DNA of 64,000 nt from Lumbricus rubellus (taxonomy: Eukaryota > Annelida > Clitellata > Crassiclitellata > Lumbricidae): positions 45,850,846-45,914,845 of the forward strand of contig OX243812.1 in NCBI GenBank assembly GCA_945859605.1. The letters run 5' to 3'. A program made the translations under genes and the position numbers. Each line of letters begins with the position of its first letter. The stretch's first letter is position 1. Positions 30,127-41,695 of the stretch are shown piece after piece. A model generated the notes under the pieces. The model worked only from the letters and a program-made list of their open reading frames with translations. It made no database searches and was not told the DNA's origin.

Positions 30127-30304
30127 GGTCTAAGGTCTGAAAGGAAACAAGATGGCAAATCAGTGGATTGGTAATGTTGACAGATATTTTGGTTTAATGA
30201 TAAACACGCTAGAGCATTTACACTCATGTAAATGCCATGGATAATGTTCATTTTGGGGTAATGGCTAACAAGTGAAAAAACCTAAAACTGGTTAAAACAG
30301 ATTT

Positions 30305-30366
30305 TTGGCCCCCCCCCCTGGATATTGCTGCCCCAAGAAATTTGCCTGTGCCTAAGGCCGGCCCTG
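30305..30366 (-). mobile_element. hAT-like terminal relic
   Basis: On the minus strand it starts CAGGGCCGGCCTTAGGCACA, an end sequence common among animal hAT elements, then runs into a C-rich tract. The other end was not found. Confidence 0.35.
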
Positions 30367-31189
30367 TCAATATATTGATACTAGACTCCATTTCTGGGTG
30401 ACTGCACATGTTAAAACTCCTTTTTATTAATAAAAAAATCTGTCATGGGTGCAAGGAATCCAACAGCCAAGACTCTACCATAACCGAGGCTTTTACTACT
30501 TTTACACAAAACTAACAAATGAAATGAAATCATAAGTTTTATTCAATCACAGCAAAGCAATGCAATGCATGCAAACAAACAGGATCATAGCGTTAAAATC
30601 CAACATCATAGTAAATCAGTAGTCATTCCAACCATATTGCTAATTAACAGTATCAACTTAAAATAGTGGAATGACATTTGATGAAATTTGATGCCTGCAA
30701 GTTTTATAGCAACAGGATATTAAAACATTTTCATAATGGAAAAAGGAAACCTTAGACCTATTGCAGCATCTGTTGGTGTAATATCGATAAGTTCATTTGC
30801 TAATTAATTTTATGCAAAAACTATGCACAGCAATTACAATCGTAATCTCCACATTTTTTAACACCACTCGAAAGCCAATGCTTTTGACAGGTTCTTAAAA
30901 GTTACTATACACACAAAAGACAATGACTTCCATTGTCCAGCAATAATCACAGCAGAATCCTTGCAGAACCACTATAAATCAGGAAAGTGCAAGGGGTGGA
31001 GGGTTAGAGGGAGGGAGTATGCCAAATTGCATTCAGAGATATTTCCCAGTCAGATGGAGGCAGCAAGTGGTTTTGTCAACATCCACAACACCTCACGTTT
31101 GCAAATAGTTCGTCATGGCCACCTCACACCGTCAACTCAATATATTAGCTGGTGTTCCTAGACAGTGGGATTATTTTATCCCTTTAGGA

Positions 31190-31280
31190 CCTCCCTTTTT
31201 GTAACCAATGAGCAAGATATGCAAACCTGTCATGTATACTTTGGTTGCAAAATAGAAATATTTGATTGATTGATTATTAA
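31190..31280 (+). mobile_element. Probable LINE 3' tail
   Basis: A T-rich stretch ending in GCAAAATAGAAATATTTGAT and a (GATT)n tail, as in CR1/L2-type 3' ends. No coding part is attached. Confidence 0.35.
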
Positions 31281-31805
31281 CAATACTGACAGATAATCTA
31301 AAGTTCTAAACCTAAGGACTGATTTAACAGTCAGGCCGATAATTAGCATGCTGACAATTTCATCCAAATCGGTTGTAAGCGAAAACAGATGCAAAACTGT
31401 AGAAGCTAACACATAATCCAAATGCAGAGTCACTTAGAACAAATTGAAACTCAAACGACCACATGAGCAAAATGATTCACTGTTCTTGAACTTGTGCTTT
31501 AAGCAACATGTCAAAGTACATTACATCACACTGCAAACCATTACGTCCATGGAGAAATTCCTACATGTCCCCCATAGCAAAAATGTCTCTCAAATATGAA
31601 ATTAACAATCAAGTGGGGTCATAGTCCTAAGAATGAAGATTATAGACATATTTCTCGGCCAGTCAGTTAAATAACCATTATTATTAGCCTCTAATTATTA
31701 TTCTGTTGCAACAGTCCAATCTGTTATGATAATACATGTACTTCGTAATGGTTACTCCAATATTTCAAATTCAGTGTCTTTCGTTTGTTTATTTATTTAT
31801 TTATT

Positions 31806-31846
<41 letters not shown>
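31806..31846. repeat. (CA)n microsatellite
   Basis: About 20 perfect CA units. Confidence 0.95.
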
Positions 31847-31847
<1 letters not shown>

Positions 31848-32708
31848 GTCAAACAGAATAAGCATGAGTCATTAAACAGAGTGCAAAAGAAATCAGAAAA
31901 AACTAACAGCTTATACAGTCCTGATCCCTAGCTCCATGACTATTTATATAGTGCAAGTTAGTATTAGTACTTAATTAATTAATTATAACATAACTGAAAG
32001 TAACATTATAAACATAAAATGTAATAATAATAATTAATAATAGAAATGCTGAAATAATTCACTAACTTATGGTATCTGACAAGAAAAAAACATACCAATT
32101 GATGTAACAAAGTCATTGTCATGAAAACAACATTTTCACAAAAATCAGTCTTCCACAAAATCATAAGCCGTTGATATTAAAATAAATAAAAATTTAATCA
32201 CATAAATTTATATAAGCGCCCCTTCAAACGACAAATCTCTGCTAAACACAACAAACTGCTATGACAAATATGAAAACATTACATATAGCATAGCTGCAAG
32301 GGCACTTCAAGGAGTTCAACGAACTGGTGGTAAGGTTGATACCCTCCATTTCATAGAAGATAAACAATTTACCGTGAACAATAACTATATACAACAAAAG
32401 AGTTTAACTAAATTTGTAGCATTTGCCATAATTCGCAAAAGAAACTGCAAAACTTAAAACGCATTTCATGCATACTAAGTTTAAATGATTTGGCTGCAGG
32501 TAAAACACAGCCTATACTTAGCTTTTCCATATAACTGATCTCTATTTTATTTACTGAACTCCTTACACATGACAGAACTGTACACAACTCGTGACACCGA
32601 AGACAGGTTTATAGCTGCGGTGGCATGGCTTGGTGCGAACTGCATTCGCTAAAGACAAGTCGAATGATATACTCAAAGTATGTGAGAAAAACTACTTTCG
32701 AGAAATGG

Positions 32709-35700
32709 TCAGGCATAAGAGTGTTCGAAATTAACAACATGACTTGTTAAGTTGCCGGAGTAGTCATGGTCCGTTGAAAGTTGTTGTGAAATCACTGGTT
32801 CATTGTCACCTAATGTTCTCAGCAGAAACTCCTTTTCTTCCGTGCTTGGTTTAGATGTAGTAAACTCACGTTTCTTGGACTTGTGTTTTCTTGTTGACCA
32901 GAGGGTTCGCTGTGTAGGTGCCAATTTGTTAACAGGCTCGTGTGAAGTTGGTGGAGGTGGCAAACGAGGCGTCGCTGTCTTATCTTTTAAAGCTGCAACA
33001 AGCGATCTCAGTCTGCTCATGTGTTCCACAACCACTTCGGCAGCAGCAGCGTCGTCCCCCACATCGCTTTGGATGTCAGCCCATAATAGCTGAGCGCTAC
33101 TCATAGACTGGTCGACATTACGAGGTGGCCGACGACTGGAAATGTCACTGATAATAGCGTCTGATTCGCAGATATCAGACAACACTGTGGGAAGCCGATT
33201 TGTTGCAACTTCTTCTACATGATCAACGTCTTGATTGCAATCGTCGTCTTCATTGCAGTGAAGTTGAGAACGCAGAGGATTGGTTGCATCTGGTTTGTTG
33301 CTTTGATTCTCAGATGTGTAGTGACGAACAGGCTTGTAAAGATGTATAATCAGATGAATGTGCTTGCAGATCGTGTTACGTAAAGCACTGTCCAGACACG
33401 TGCAAGAGAACGCATGAACGCAAATGTTGCATTCGCTACACATCAGCGGACACGTCGGAGCTTCATGTGGAACAGTCTCATTTTGTCGAACCATGTATGT
33501 GATGTCATGAGCACCAGCAACAGAATACAGCGTGTTTTCGTTGATACAGCTGCATTGATCTGCGTTTAGTCTTAGGCAGCCCTGGTGTCGTTTCCTTATG
33601 CCTCCGACGTGTCTCGTCCACTTCCCCTTGTGCAGTTTCCGCAGTCTGTCGCTCATCTTGGACCTCATGAACTTCATGAGGGCATGTATGCTTTTGTCTA
33701 GGCGGTGCACCTTGCGGCCCTGCAGATGAACGTGCTTGATCACACGATGCATTGCTTCAAGGTGCATGTTGTGATGCACCTTGAGGCCAAGACGGTAACA
33801 GTATGCCCAGAGGTGTGGTCTACTCGCATATTCACGATCAAAATAATTAGCAAAGTCTGATGTCTTGTGATCATCTTTACCAGCTGCCAAGAATTGAGAA
33901 ATTTTTTCGTTAAATTTCTCCAGATCAGGTAATTCCATGATGGCTCGAAGAGTCTTGTATAACACGGCTTTCAGCTGACTGTCACCCTTAATGCGTGTGA
34001 GGTTTTTCCTCCATGCACGGTCGATGTGCCATGTGCAGAGGAGTCTGTGGGCCGGCTTTCCCATCACAGCGTTCCATGCATTGCTGTAGACCTCGGTGTC
34101 ATCGGTCATAAGTATAACGCCACTTAACGGGTATCCCATTGCCTCTTTAACAGTCTGTAAAAATATGCACATGGAATGCTCGTCTACATGATTACTGTAG
34201 CAGAAGGCAACAGGAAAGCCTTCGCCATGCTCATCAATGGCAAGGAGCGTCGTCAACTGAAAATCGTAACTGTTCAAGCCATGAGTGGAGTCCATGCATA
34301 CTTCGCGACCTGGACGGCAGAATTCACGAGCTCCAATAATCTGAGAGTCGGTGGCCAAGATGAGTATGAAATCCTCCGATCTCAAATTAAATGATGATTC
34401 CTCGCCTTGAAATTTGATTAGGCGGACCAAGTTCTTCGTAGATGGATTCTGTTGCGTGCGGTGAACCCATGCAGCAACGCTGTCCGCATCATTTTTATGT
34501 AGAACTTGGTTTTTATTTATGCCGAAATCACGCGAGATGTTTGCCAGATCTTGTTTGGAGAGGAATTGCATATTGGTCATAACGGGGACACTTGCAGTGG
34601 AATGAATTGAATCCAAGACATCGTCGTAAGGTATTCCGGCAGCCAGTTTCACTGCAATCGCTTCACGCTGCTGTCTCCGTAGTCGAATGTGAGCAACATC
34701 GCAACTGTGACCGCAATGCTCTGTGTAGTAGCTCACCGACACGCCACCTGAGTGTGACACAAGTAATTGCCAATTCTATTAAACCATATGACAAATAAAA
34801 TTTAATTTCAAATGTGAAATTCAAAGGTAAAAGCCCAGACTGGCTGCCCGTACTCCAAACAATATGGCCGTTAATTAATGCAATAAAATTAGGGTTAGTT
34901 TTAGGGTTAGTGCAGTCATTCTGCTGAAATTGAAGCTGAATTGATGAACAATGTTGTCGATGGTCGCACTCTTATTTTATTGCACCAATTCAAAATATCA
35001 GACCAGTGTCAGAGTAGCACTATGAGAGAGATCTTGAGGCAACTCGGAGTTGCCGAAGCTGGTAGTAACAACTACAAGTGATCAAACTAATATGTTTTTA
35101 GAAATTGAGCTCTTGATCCAGAGTAATTACAATACTCTGGAGGTGCTTTAGAAGCCAGTCTAAGACTTCGGCGGAGTGTTGGGGATGGTTAGTCACAACA
35201 GGCTTCTTCACAATCTGGTTCATTCAGTCCAACAACAAACTTACTTAGTGTTAGGAACATGATCACAGTGGTTTCTATTTGGCTTAAACGCCGATTCAAA
35301 TTTTTTATGCAAATTCTCTATGGTAGCCTAATCTAGTCAGAAGTAGTTCTGTAGCTGTGCCCTATATGTGCATTACCTCAACTTTCCGCCTCTCTTCTTC
35401 TTGATAACAATAGCAAACTAACCGGTTGGACATATTTTGACGAACATTGCAGCAGGACACATTCCGCCGATCTTGCAAGTGCCTTGTATCTTCAGGTGAC
35501 GTAATCTACCATCTTTTGCAATATACCGACCGCTGCGATTGCAGTAGTACACTCGAGATGTCACGGTTTGCTTTTGAAGCTTTCGATCTCCTGTTGCTTT
35601 AATAAACTGTGTCATCGTTGTATCTTCTTCCTGACATTTCCAATTGTTGAAATCTGTGAGAAGGTAAATAAAAGGAGCTACAGCATTCACAGGACAGAGC

Positions 35701-36266
35701 ACCTGCCTGTATAATAGCAATTACAGACATGGTCTAAGTTTCCTTAATACAAATATATACATGCATAGATATATAAACACATAATCATGTATGCATAATT
35801 ATAAAGATATAATTATCTGCACTTATTTCTACAATTATGCCATGTATGTGAGATCTATACAGCTCAAATCTCAAACACTTACACAGTGCGTAAGAAGACA
35901 CGATAGAAATCAGATATTATTAGGTCTATGGGAATAAATAAATAAATAACGAGTTCACTTCACTTTCACTAATAGCTTACCAGTAAAATTATCGAACTGT
36001 AAAGCTCTTCTTTCACTGTTCCTTCGCTTTTGAAAAGAAGCCTGTTCATGTTTTCGCTTTCGGTGATAGATGAGAGCTTTTTTGTTAACGAGTTTCTCAC
36101 CGCAAATATTGCACGTAATAACCGATTCATTAGAGGTGTGTTTAGGCTTCCGACCTCGTCGGACTTCTGGAACAGCAGCGTCTTTGTGAAACTGACGAAC
36201 GTGTCGCCTCAACGTTGAGTTTGTAATAAACTGTTTCTTACAATTATCACAAGTAAACATCGACAT
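32709..36266 (-). CDS. MULE transposase with C2H2 fingers, copy B (complete)
   Basis: Three exons (36266-35981, 35653-35423, 34747-32709) with GT/AG borders give exactly 852 codons. Order: two C2H2 fingers with a basic RRGRKPK linker (exon 1); a Cys-rich WRKY/GCM1- or FLYWCH-like segment ending HCGHSC (exons 2-3); MULE catalytic core with CMDSTHG, MTDD and CTWHIDRAW; SWIM finger FSCTCLDSALRNTICKHIH; and a Ser/Asp-rich tail. It would bind the element's ends and catalyse cut-and-paste transposition. No damage is seen, so this copy may be active. The C2H2 exon upstream of a MULE core is unusual but is conserved in copy A, so it belongs to the gene. The DDE Glu was not pinned to one residue. Confidence 0.85.
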
Positions 36267-36578
36267 TTTCTTACTTTACTATACAATGTTGACATAAATT
36301 ATAATTTCCACACACAATGAGACATAGCCGGTGATTGGTCGCTGTATGAATGGCTACGATTGGTCGGGATGAGAAATCGCCTGTGATTGGTCGGTCCCAT
36401 ATTTGACCAGTCTAAGTAGAACTGCTTGTCCAGCACAAAGCCGGAAGCACCTTTTCTTAGGCCGGAAGTACCCGTTCTTTCAAAATGGATGTTAGTCACG
36501 TGACCACTGACCAATGAAAGTGGAAACAGGCAGTAATGCGAGTAGACTTACTGTTTGTTATTTATACTGTGGTAATAT

Positions 36579-36883
36579 CCCTCAAAATTACTTTATTCAG
36601 CACTGGTTTAAGTAAATAAGTTGGCCTGTATTTTAATTGACATTTCCACGACCCCTAGACATAGAATTCATTAACTATATATGTTGATATATTAATATTC
36701 ATGATTCAAATATTATTTTTATATAAAACATTGTCTTGTTGATTGGCTGACATTTAGAGCATTGACCCACATTGCGACAAATAACCTGTTAGTATGCAAA
36801 TTGGTAACCTGATTTCAGATTCGAAGACTGAGAATAGTTTCCACTAACTAGCGAGCCATAGTGTGGATCTCATTCTCGTTACA
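36579..36883 (+). repeat. Gmr1-like 3' LTR, second part
   Basis: Resumes at CCCTCAAAATTAC after the P insertion and ends GTTACA. It differs from the 5' LTR by GAAGACTG against GAAATCTG near 36825. Confidence 0.92.
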
Positions 36884-37226
36884 AATTAATAATTAAAAAT
36901 GAATTTAATTTAAAACTTAAAACTAGACGACAAAAGATTGATTACTGCATGGGTTGGCAAACAAAACTAAATTGACTTAAGGGTTTAGATTATATTTATT
37001 TGCTAGGCATATCGGGCCAATTCTCTGCTGGCTGTGAACATCGTAAAGGCCAGAATTGTAGTAAACCTCTGAATATTTTTTAGTTTTATTATTCTGCCAA
37101 ACTTCTTACACAACTGCTGAGCACTGCTCTATATGCCGTATATGGCCTAAAGAGGATCCGATTTTACCATCGCGAATTTTCTTCCTGTCCAATCTTCTCT
37201 GCAATTTCCTACTAACAGTTCTCGCT
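36884..37226. other. Unassigned sequence between two LTR elements
   Basis: AT-rich and featureless; ends at the CTCAT target site of the Mag-like element. Confidence 0.5.
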
Positions 37227-37231
37227 CTCAT

Positions 37232-37377
37232 TGTTTCGTGTTAATCTTTAATACTGATCCAGGTTTATTATTAAACAAGACTAATCGTCCATAAGGTCCA
37301 TGTCACACGAGCCTCTAGTTCAGAGCCAGGCAGAGAGTACCTATCACATAGAGTATACACTAACTTATCACGTAACA
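37232..37377 (-). repeat. 3' LTR of Mag-like element
   Basis: Short LTR reading TGTTACG...CGAAACA on the coding strand; no difference from its partner was seen. Confidence 0.9.
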
Positions 37378-37394
37378 TCTTCCCTTTTGTTATT

Positions 37395-37570
37395 TAGTTT
37401 TAGAAGTCCAATCTTACACCTAATGTTTATAGTTTAAGTTAATAGTTTTTAGTTTTAGAAGCCCAATCTTACACCTATTGTTTATAGTCTAAGTTAATAG
37501 TTTGTTCTAAGTTTGAAAAGTCTAATCTTACATTTACTATTTATAGTCTAAGTTTATAGTCTAACAGTCT
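37395..37570. repeat. Tandem repeat of about 65 bp, three copies
   Basis: AGTTTTAGAAGTCCAATCTT, ACACCTAATGTTTATAGT and TAAGTTAATAGTTT recur between the pol stop and the 3' LTR, in the untranslated tail of the Mag-like element. Confidence 0.7.
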
Positions 37571-37584
37571 CAAATGGGGAGCAA

Positions 37585-40500
37585 CTACAAATCAAGTTTG
37601 ACAACAGGTTTTGATATTCGTCCCGATCTTGTCCGAGGGTAGTCCACTGTGGCAGTATGTGACTCCGACTCATGTGTATCTGCTGGTGCAGGTGTGGGTT
37701 GTTGCATGTGAGTCAGAGGCAGATGAATGACAGGACTTTTGAATCGGCACTGTGCATCTGGTGAGTAGTCCCGGTTTTCATCCTCATCTGGAGTCATGGA
37801 AGGGTCATGGATGTCAGCAGGTTCTGCATCAGCTTCCAGATGATGTGACGCTTGTGCAGGTCGTATCAGTTGTCGATTTCGTCGCATTGTTCGGCCTTCA
37901 GGTGTTATGACCTCATATGTCCTGTATGGTAGCTTTCTAGTAATTGTCGCTGGTCTCCACTCACGCTGATGAGGTGCAACTGGTTGCAAACGCACTGGTT
38001 CCCCAACAGCCAGAGGACGAAGCTCACGCCTATGGTGTCCTGTGCGTTCTGCCCATTTTGCTCGTCTGTTTTCTTGGAGTTCTTTTGTTTCTCGGTTTTC
38101 AAACGAAGGTCGTAGATTGCTGTAAGTAGTCGGCATACTGGTTTTAGTGCGCCTACCAAATAGGCGCTGTGCAGGGCTGATATCCAAACCTTCTGTGGGA
38201 GTATTTCTCAGGTTTAAGAGTCCAAGATAAGGGTCTTCATTAGCAGCATGGCATTTCCGCATCAGACGCTTTGCAACCTTCACTGCAGCTTCAGCAGCTC
38301 CATTGGCCTTACTGTTGCCTGGAGAGGTGATCACATGTTGAAACTGCCACTGTTGGCTGAATGTCTGGAATGCATTTGAGGTGTATTGTGGTCCACCATC
38401 ACTGATCAGAGTGTCAGGTATTCCATGTCGTGCGAAATGATGCTTCAGTTTTGTGATCACTGTTTCAGAGAGTGTGTCCGGTAGGAAATCAACCTCAAAG
38501 AAATGGCTGCAGTAATCGACTGTTACAAGGTAGTTCCTCTCATTTATTGAGAAAATGTCAGAACCTACTTTCTCCCATGGTCGATTGCATACTTCATGGA
38601 CAAGCAGAGGTTCCGGAGCTTGTCTGTCACTGAAAGTGGCACATACTGTGCAACCTTCAATGTACTGTCTAATATCCTGTGTCATGCCAGGCCAGAAAAT
38701 AACATCACGTGCTCTTCGCAAACATGAATTGATGCCTAAATGTCCTGCATGGAGTCTTTTCTTCATGTCCTCCCGCATTGATCGAGGTATGACAACTCGT
38801 TCTCCTCGCAATATGATACCGTCCTGTACTGAGAGTTCATCGCGATAGCTGTAGTAAAGTGCAGCCGCTTGAGGTAGTGTCGCTTTGTTCGGAGGCCAAC
38901 CCTTGACAACGACATCACGCAGAATTCTCAAAGACTCGTCCTGCTCTGTGGCATCCCTTATTTCTGATAGTCGACTGTCATTGATAGCACTGAAAGTCAG
39001 ATTGCTCACTGTCTGAATGTCTTGCTCCGGTTGTCTTCCCAGGGGTGCCCGAGAGAGTGCATCCGCAATAGGTATAGAGGTTCCTGGTCGGTATTCCAGT
39101 GAGAAATCATATTTTTGAGTTCTTAGAAGGAGGGATTGAAGTCTCTTAGGAGCCTTTGACAATGGCTTGGAAACGATGGCTGTCAATGGTTTGTGGTCAG
39201 TTATGACAGACACAGGTCGACCATAGGTGAAATGGTTGAATTTCTCGAGTCCAAAGACTATCGCGAGCATCTCTTTCTCGATCTGGGCATATCGTGTCTC
39301 TGTCTCAGATAGCGAGCGGCTGGCATACGCAATTGGTCTGCCCTGCTGCATCAGTGCAGAACCCAGACCGTACTCACAGGCATCATTTTCCAAAATCAGT
39401 TCTTTGGCAGGATCATAGAAAGCCAGGACAGGTGTTTCTGTGACAATATGCTTTATTATGTTGAATGCATCCTCTTGTGAAACAGACCAATTCCAAGGAG
39501 TGTCTTTTTTCGTCAGATTTCTCAGCGGTTCTGTGAGAGAGGACAGATGGGGAAGGAATTTTCCCAAATAGTTAACGATACCCAAGAATCGTCGCAGTTC
39601 TTCTGTGTTTTCTGGTGGTCGCATCTCCGTTATTGCTCTGACTTTTTCAGGGTCAGCCTGCAGACCGGCAGCAGATATTTTGTGTCCCATGAACACAATT
39701 TCACTCAGTTTCAGCTCAAATTTATCCTTGTTCAACCGGATGCCTCGTTCTTGGCAACGAGCCAGGAATTGATCAAGGTGCTGATCATGTTGCTCTTCCG
39801 TACGTCCATGGATGACGACGTCATCGGCAATGCAGACCACACCCGGAAGATTGTCAAGCGCGTCACGTAGCTTCTTTCCAAAAATCTCAGACGATACCGA
39901 TGTGCCAAAGGGCAGACGCAACCATCTGTAACGTCCATAACAAGGCTGAAACGTTGTCAGGAAACTTGATTCATGATCAAGTTCAACATGCCAGAAACCA
40001 GAGGAGAGATCAGCGTTAGAGAAAACCCGCGACTGACCAAGTTCATGAAGGGTGTCTTCCAGAATTGGCAGTATGAAATGTTCACGTTTTAATGCATGGT
40101 TGAGTTCTCTTGGGTCAATGCAGACTCTGAGATCACCGTTCTTTTTCTGGGTAACCACAATCTGGCTGACCCATGGAGTTGGTTCATCAACTGGTGTGAT
40201 AACACCCAGGTTTGTCAATCTCTCGAGTTCCACTTTCAGCTTGGGTTGTACTGCCAGTGGAAGACGTCTTGCAGGCATGACCACTGGATGAACCGATTTG
40301 TCCACGTTCAGATGCACCGGTCCTTCCAGAGTACCCAGCGTGCCATCAAAGACATTACCATACTTGTCAGTCACTTGCTTGTCAGTGATTGTCAGCACTC
40401 TGTGTAGATTGTAATCATTCACTGTAATGAGTTTCATCTGCTCAGATGCTGATAGGCCCAGAAAAGGTGTCAGATTTTCTTTCACCACTAGAAACTCCAC

Positions 40501-41589
40501 GTTGTATCGTCTCTTGTTCTTCGGGTTCTTCAGTGTTGTGCGACAGGATCCCAGTGGTGTAAAACGAGTTCCATTCCACATTGTTAACATCTTATTAGTG
40601 GGCGTGATATACGGAGCGTAACGTGAAGGCAGAATGTTCACAGAGGCTCCAGTATCTATCTGGAATATGATAGTTTCATCGTTTATCATCATTTTACACT
40701 TTATGTCTTTCTTCATATTACTGCTAACACTGACCTTTTCAATAGAGTTGACCCATTCTTCTGGCACTTCAGAGTATGCCTCATTCACCTGGTGAACTTG
40801 TCTCCTGCGTTGTGAATGAGCGGTTGGCTGGCTGTTAGGACAGGACTGTGCAAAATGATTTCTGAGAAGGCACTTGTTGCAGGTTTTTCCCCAGGCGGGG
40901 CACAAAGATTTGACTAAGACATGTTTCTGCCCACAGAATTTACAGAGTTTTGGGTCTTTGGCATTGGCTGATACTGTTGGAGGAGGATTGATCCTGTTAA
41001 CATGTGAACCTCCCACCAGATGGATGGTGTAATTTCTAAACGCCTTGCCTTGGGATAGAGCGATTTCCCCAGCTCGGCAAATGTCTATGGCCTTCTCTAG
41101 TGTGAGAGTTCGCTCACGTAGTAACAGTTGCTGAGTGGCTTCTTCTCGAATGCCCAGAACTATACGGTCACGCAACACTGAATCGACACAGTTGGCACAA
41201 AAATTACAAGATTTAATTAGCAGCCGTAGAGATGTAAGAAAGCCCTCAAAATTTTCACCATCGTTCTGATTACGCTTATTGAACATATAACGCTCATTGA
41301 TCTCACCCACAGCGAAATCGTCGAATTGTTTCAAGATCTCGTCCACCGTCCGGTCGTCTTCACCAGTAGAGAAATGAAATCCGTTGTAGGTTTTCAGCGC
41401 TTGGTCGCCCATGACGTGTAGGAGAAGTGCAACTTGATACTGTTGGCTTTGTTGGGCCATATTGGTAATTATGGTGTAGTTTTTCCACTTCTGCTTGAAA
41501 GAACGCCAATTGTCAACTAGTTTATCGTCCATGCAGAGAGGCGCTGGGGGTCGAATACCCGCAATAGGTGCAACGACAACTTCCGCCAT
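37585..41589 (-). CDS. Gag-pol polyprotein, Mag-like
   Basis: An ATG (MAEVVVAP) opens 1,334 codons without interruption. Approximate order: capsid (20-190), Cys-rich zinc region CKFCGQKH...CNKCLLRNHFAQSC (214-250), protease FQIDTGASVNILP (310), RT (440-620) with IADD in place of the usual YxDD, RNase H (715-840) with LENDACEYGLGSA, and integrase (930-1190) with H-H-C-C finger. The integrase core has Asp in VGSDIFS, Asp in ISDGGPQ and a Glu in AAEAAVK. The order RT-RH-IN is standard for Ty3/gypsy, unlike the neighbour at 16361. A Pro-rich tail with ARTRSGR-like residues closes it. IADD occurs naturally in relatives of this lineage, so it need not mean inactivity. Confidence 0.92.
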   Translation of the reverse strand: MAEVVVAPIAGIRPPAPLCMDDKLVDNWRSFKQKWKNYTIITNMAQQSQQYQVALLLHVMGDQALKTYNGFHFSTGEDDRTVDEILKQFDDFAVGEINERYMFNKRNQNDGENFEGFLTSLRLLIKSCNFCANCVDSVLRDRIVLGIREEATQQLLLRERTLTLEKAIDICRAGEIALSQGKAFRNYTIHLVGGSHVNRINPPPTVSANAKDPKLCKFCGQKHVLVKSLCPAWGKTCNKCLLRNHFAQSCPNSQPTAHSQRRRQVHQVNEAYSEVPEEWVNSIEKVSVSSNMKKDIKCKMMINDETIIFQIDTGASVNILPSRYAPYITPTNKMLTMWNGTRFTPLGSCRTTLKNPKNKRRYNVEFLVVKENLTPFLGLSASEQMKLITVNDYNLHRVLTITDKQVTDKYGNVFDGTLGTLEGPVHLNVDKSVHPVVMPARRLPLAVQPKLKVELERLTNLGVITPVDEPTPWVSQIVVTQKKNGDLRVCIDPRELNHALKREHFILPILEDTLHELGQSRVFSNADLSSGFWHVELDHESSFLTTFQPCYGRYRWLRLPFGTSVSSEIFGKKLRDALDNLPGVVCIADDVVIHGRTEEQHDQHLDQFLARCQERGIRLNKDKFELKLSEIVFMGHKISAAGLQADPEKVRAITEMRPPENTEELRRFLGIVNYLGKFLPHLSSLTEPLRNLTKKDTPWNWSVSQEDAFNIIKHIVTETPVLAFYDPAKELILENDACEYGLGSALMQQGRPIAYASRSLSETETRYAQIEKEMLAIVFGLEKFNHFTYGRPVSVITDHKPLTAIVSKPLSKAPKRLQSLLLRTQKYDFSLEYRPGTSIPIADALSRAPLGRQPEQDIQTVSNLTFSAINDSRLSEIRDATEQDESLRILRDVVVKGWPPNKATLPQAAALYYSYRDELSVQDGIILRGERVVIPRSMREDMKKRLHAGHLGINSCLRRARDVIFWPGMTQDIRQYIEGCTVCATFSDRQAPEPLLVHEVCNRPWEKVGSDIFSINERNYLVTVDYCSHFFEVDFLPDTLSETVITKLKHHFARHGIPDTLISDGGPQYTSNAFQTFSQQWQFQHVITSPGNSKANGAAEAAVKVAKRLMRKCHAANEDPYLGLLNLRNTPTEGLDISPAQRLFGRRTKTSMPTTYSNLRPSFENRETKELQENRRAKWAERTGHHRRELRPLAVGEPVRLQPVAPHQREWRPATITRKLPYRTYEVITPEGRTMRRNRQLIRPAQASHHLEADAEPADIHDPSMTPDEDENRDYSPDAQCRFKSPVIHLPLTHMQQPTPAPADTHESESHTATVDYPRTRSGRISKPVVKLDL

Positions 41590-41695
41590 TTTGTACGTAG
41601 AGGTGCAGAGTTAATATCGTTCGTGAAAAGTCAGTTTCGAAAAGTTACAGTTTCAACGCTGGTTTAGACGACACTGGTGTGCACCGCTGTCACCA

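Larger units (their letters stand above)
29681..36429 (-). mobile_element. MULE-type DNA transposon, copy B, complete
   Basis: Inverted ends of about 50 bp starting ACAAGCAGTTCTACTTAGAC are present at both sides. CCAGCACA(A) flanks the element (29673-29681, 36430-36438), an 8-9-bp duplication as expected for Mutator-like elements. The transposase gene occupies the right half; the left 3 kb is AT-rich and carries relics of other repeats. It is inserted about 140 bp inside the right end of the P-type element. Confidence 0.85.
22276..36571 (-). mobile_element. P-type DNA transposon (14.3 kb with insertions)
   Basis: Inverted ends of 23 bp starting CACAGTATAAATAACAAACA flank the segment. The target GTAATAT is on both sides (22269-22275, 36572-36578); the next base also matches if the left end is set one base in, giving the 8-bp duplication typical of the P superfamily. 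The 5' LTR of the host retrotransposon preserves the empty site. It carries a THAP/P-type transposase gene on the minus strand, a SINE and a complete MULE. Without the MULE it is about 7.5 kb, long for a P element. Confidence 0.85.
6658..36883 (+). mobile_element. Gmr1-like Ty3/gypsy retrotransposon, both LTRs interrupted by younger elements
   Basis: The 5' LTR is 6658-7171 plus 15409-16060 and the 3' LTR is 21415-22275 plus 36579-36883. Each sums to exactly 1,166 bp once inserts and duplicated target sites are removed. The LTRs begin TGTAAC, end GTTACA and differ by about five substitutions by eye. A primer-binding site, one gag-pol frame and a purine-rich tract lie between them. The native element would be about 6.5 kb; the rest of the span is inserted DNA. 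The flanks TATTA and AATTA may be an imperfect 5-bp target duplication. It belongs to the group of Ty3/gypsy elements in which integrase precedes reverse transcriptase, as in Gmr1. Confidence 0.9.
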
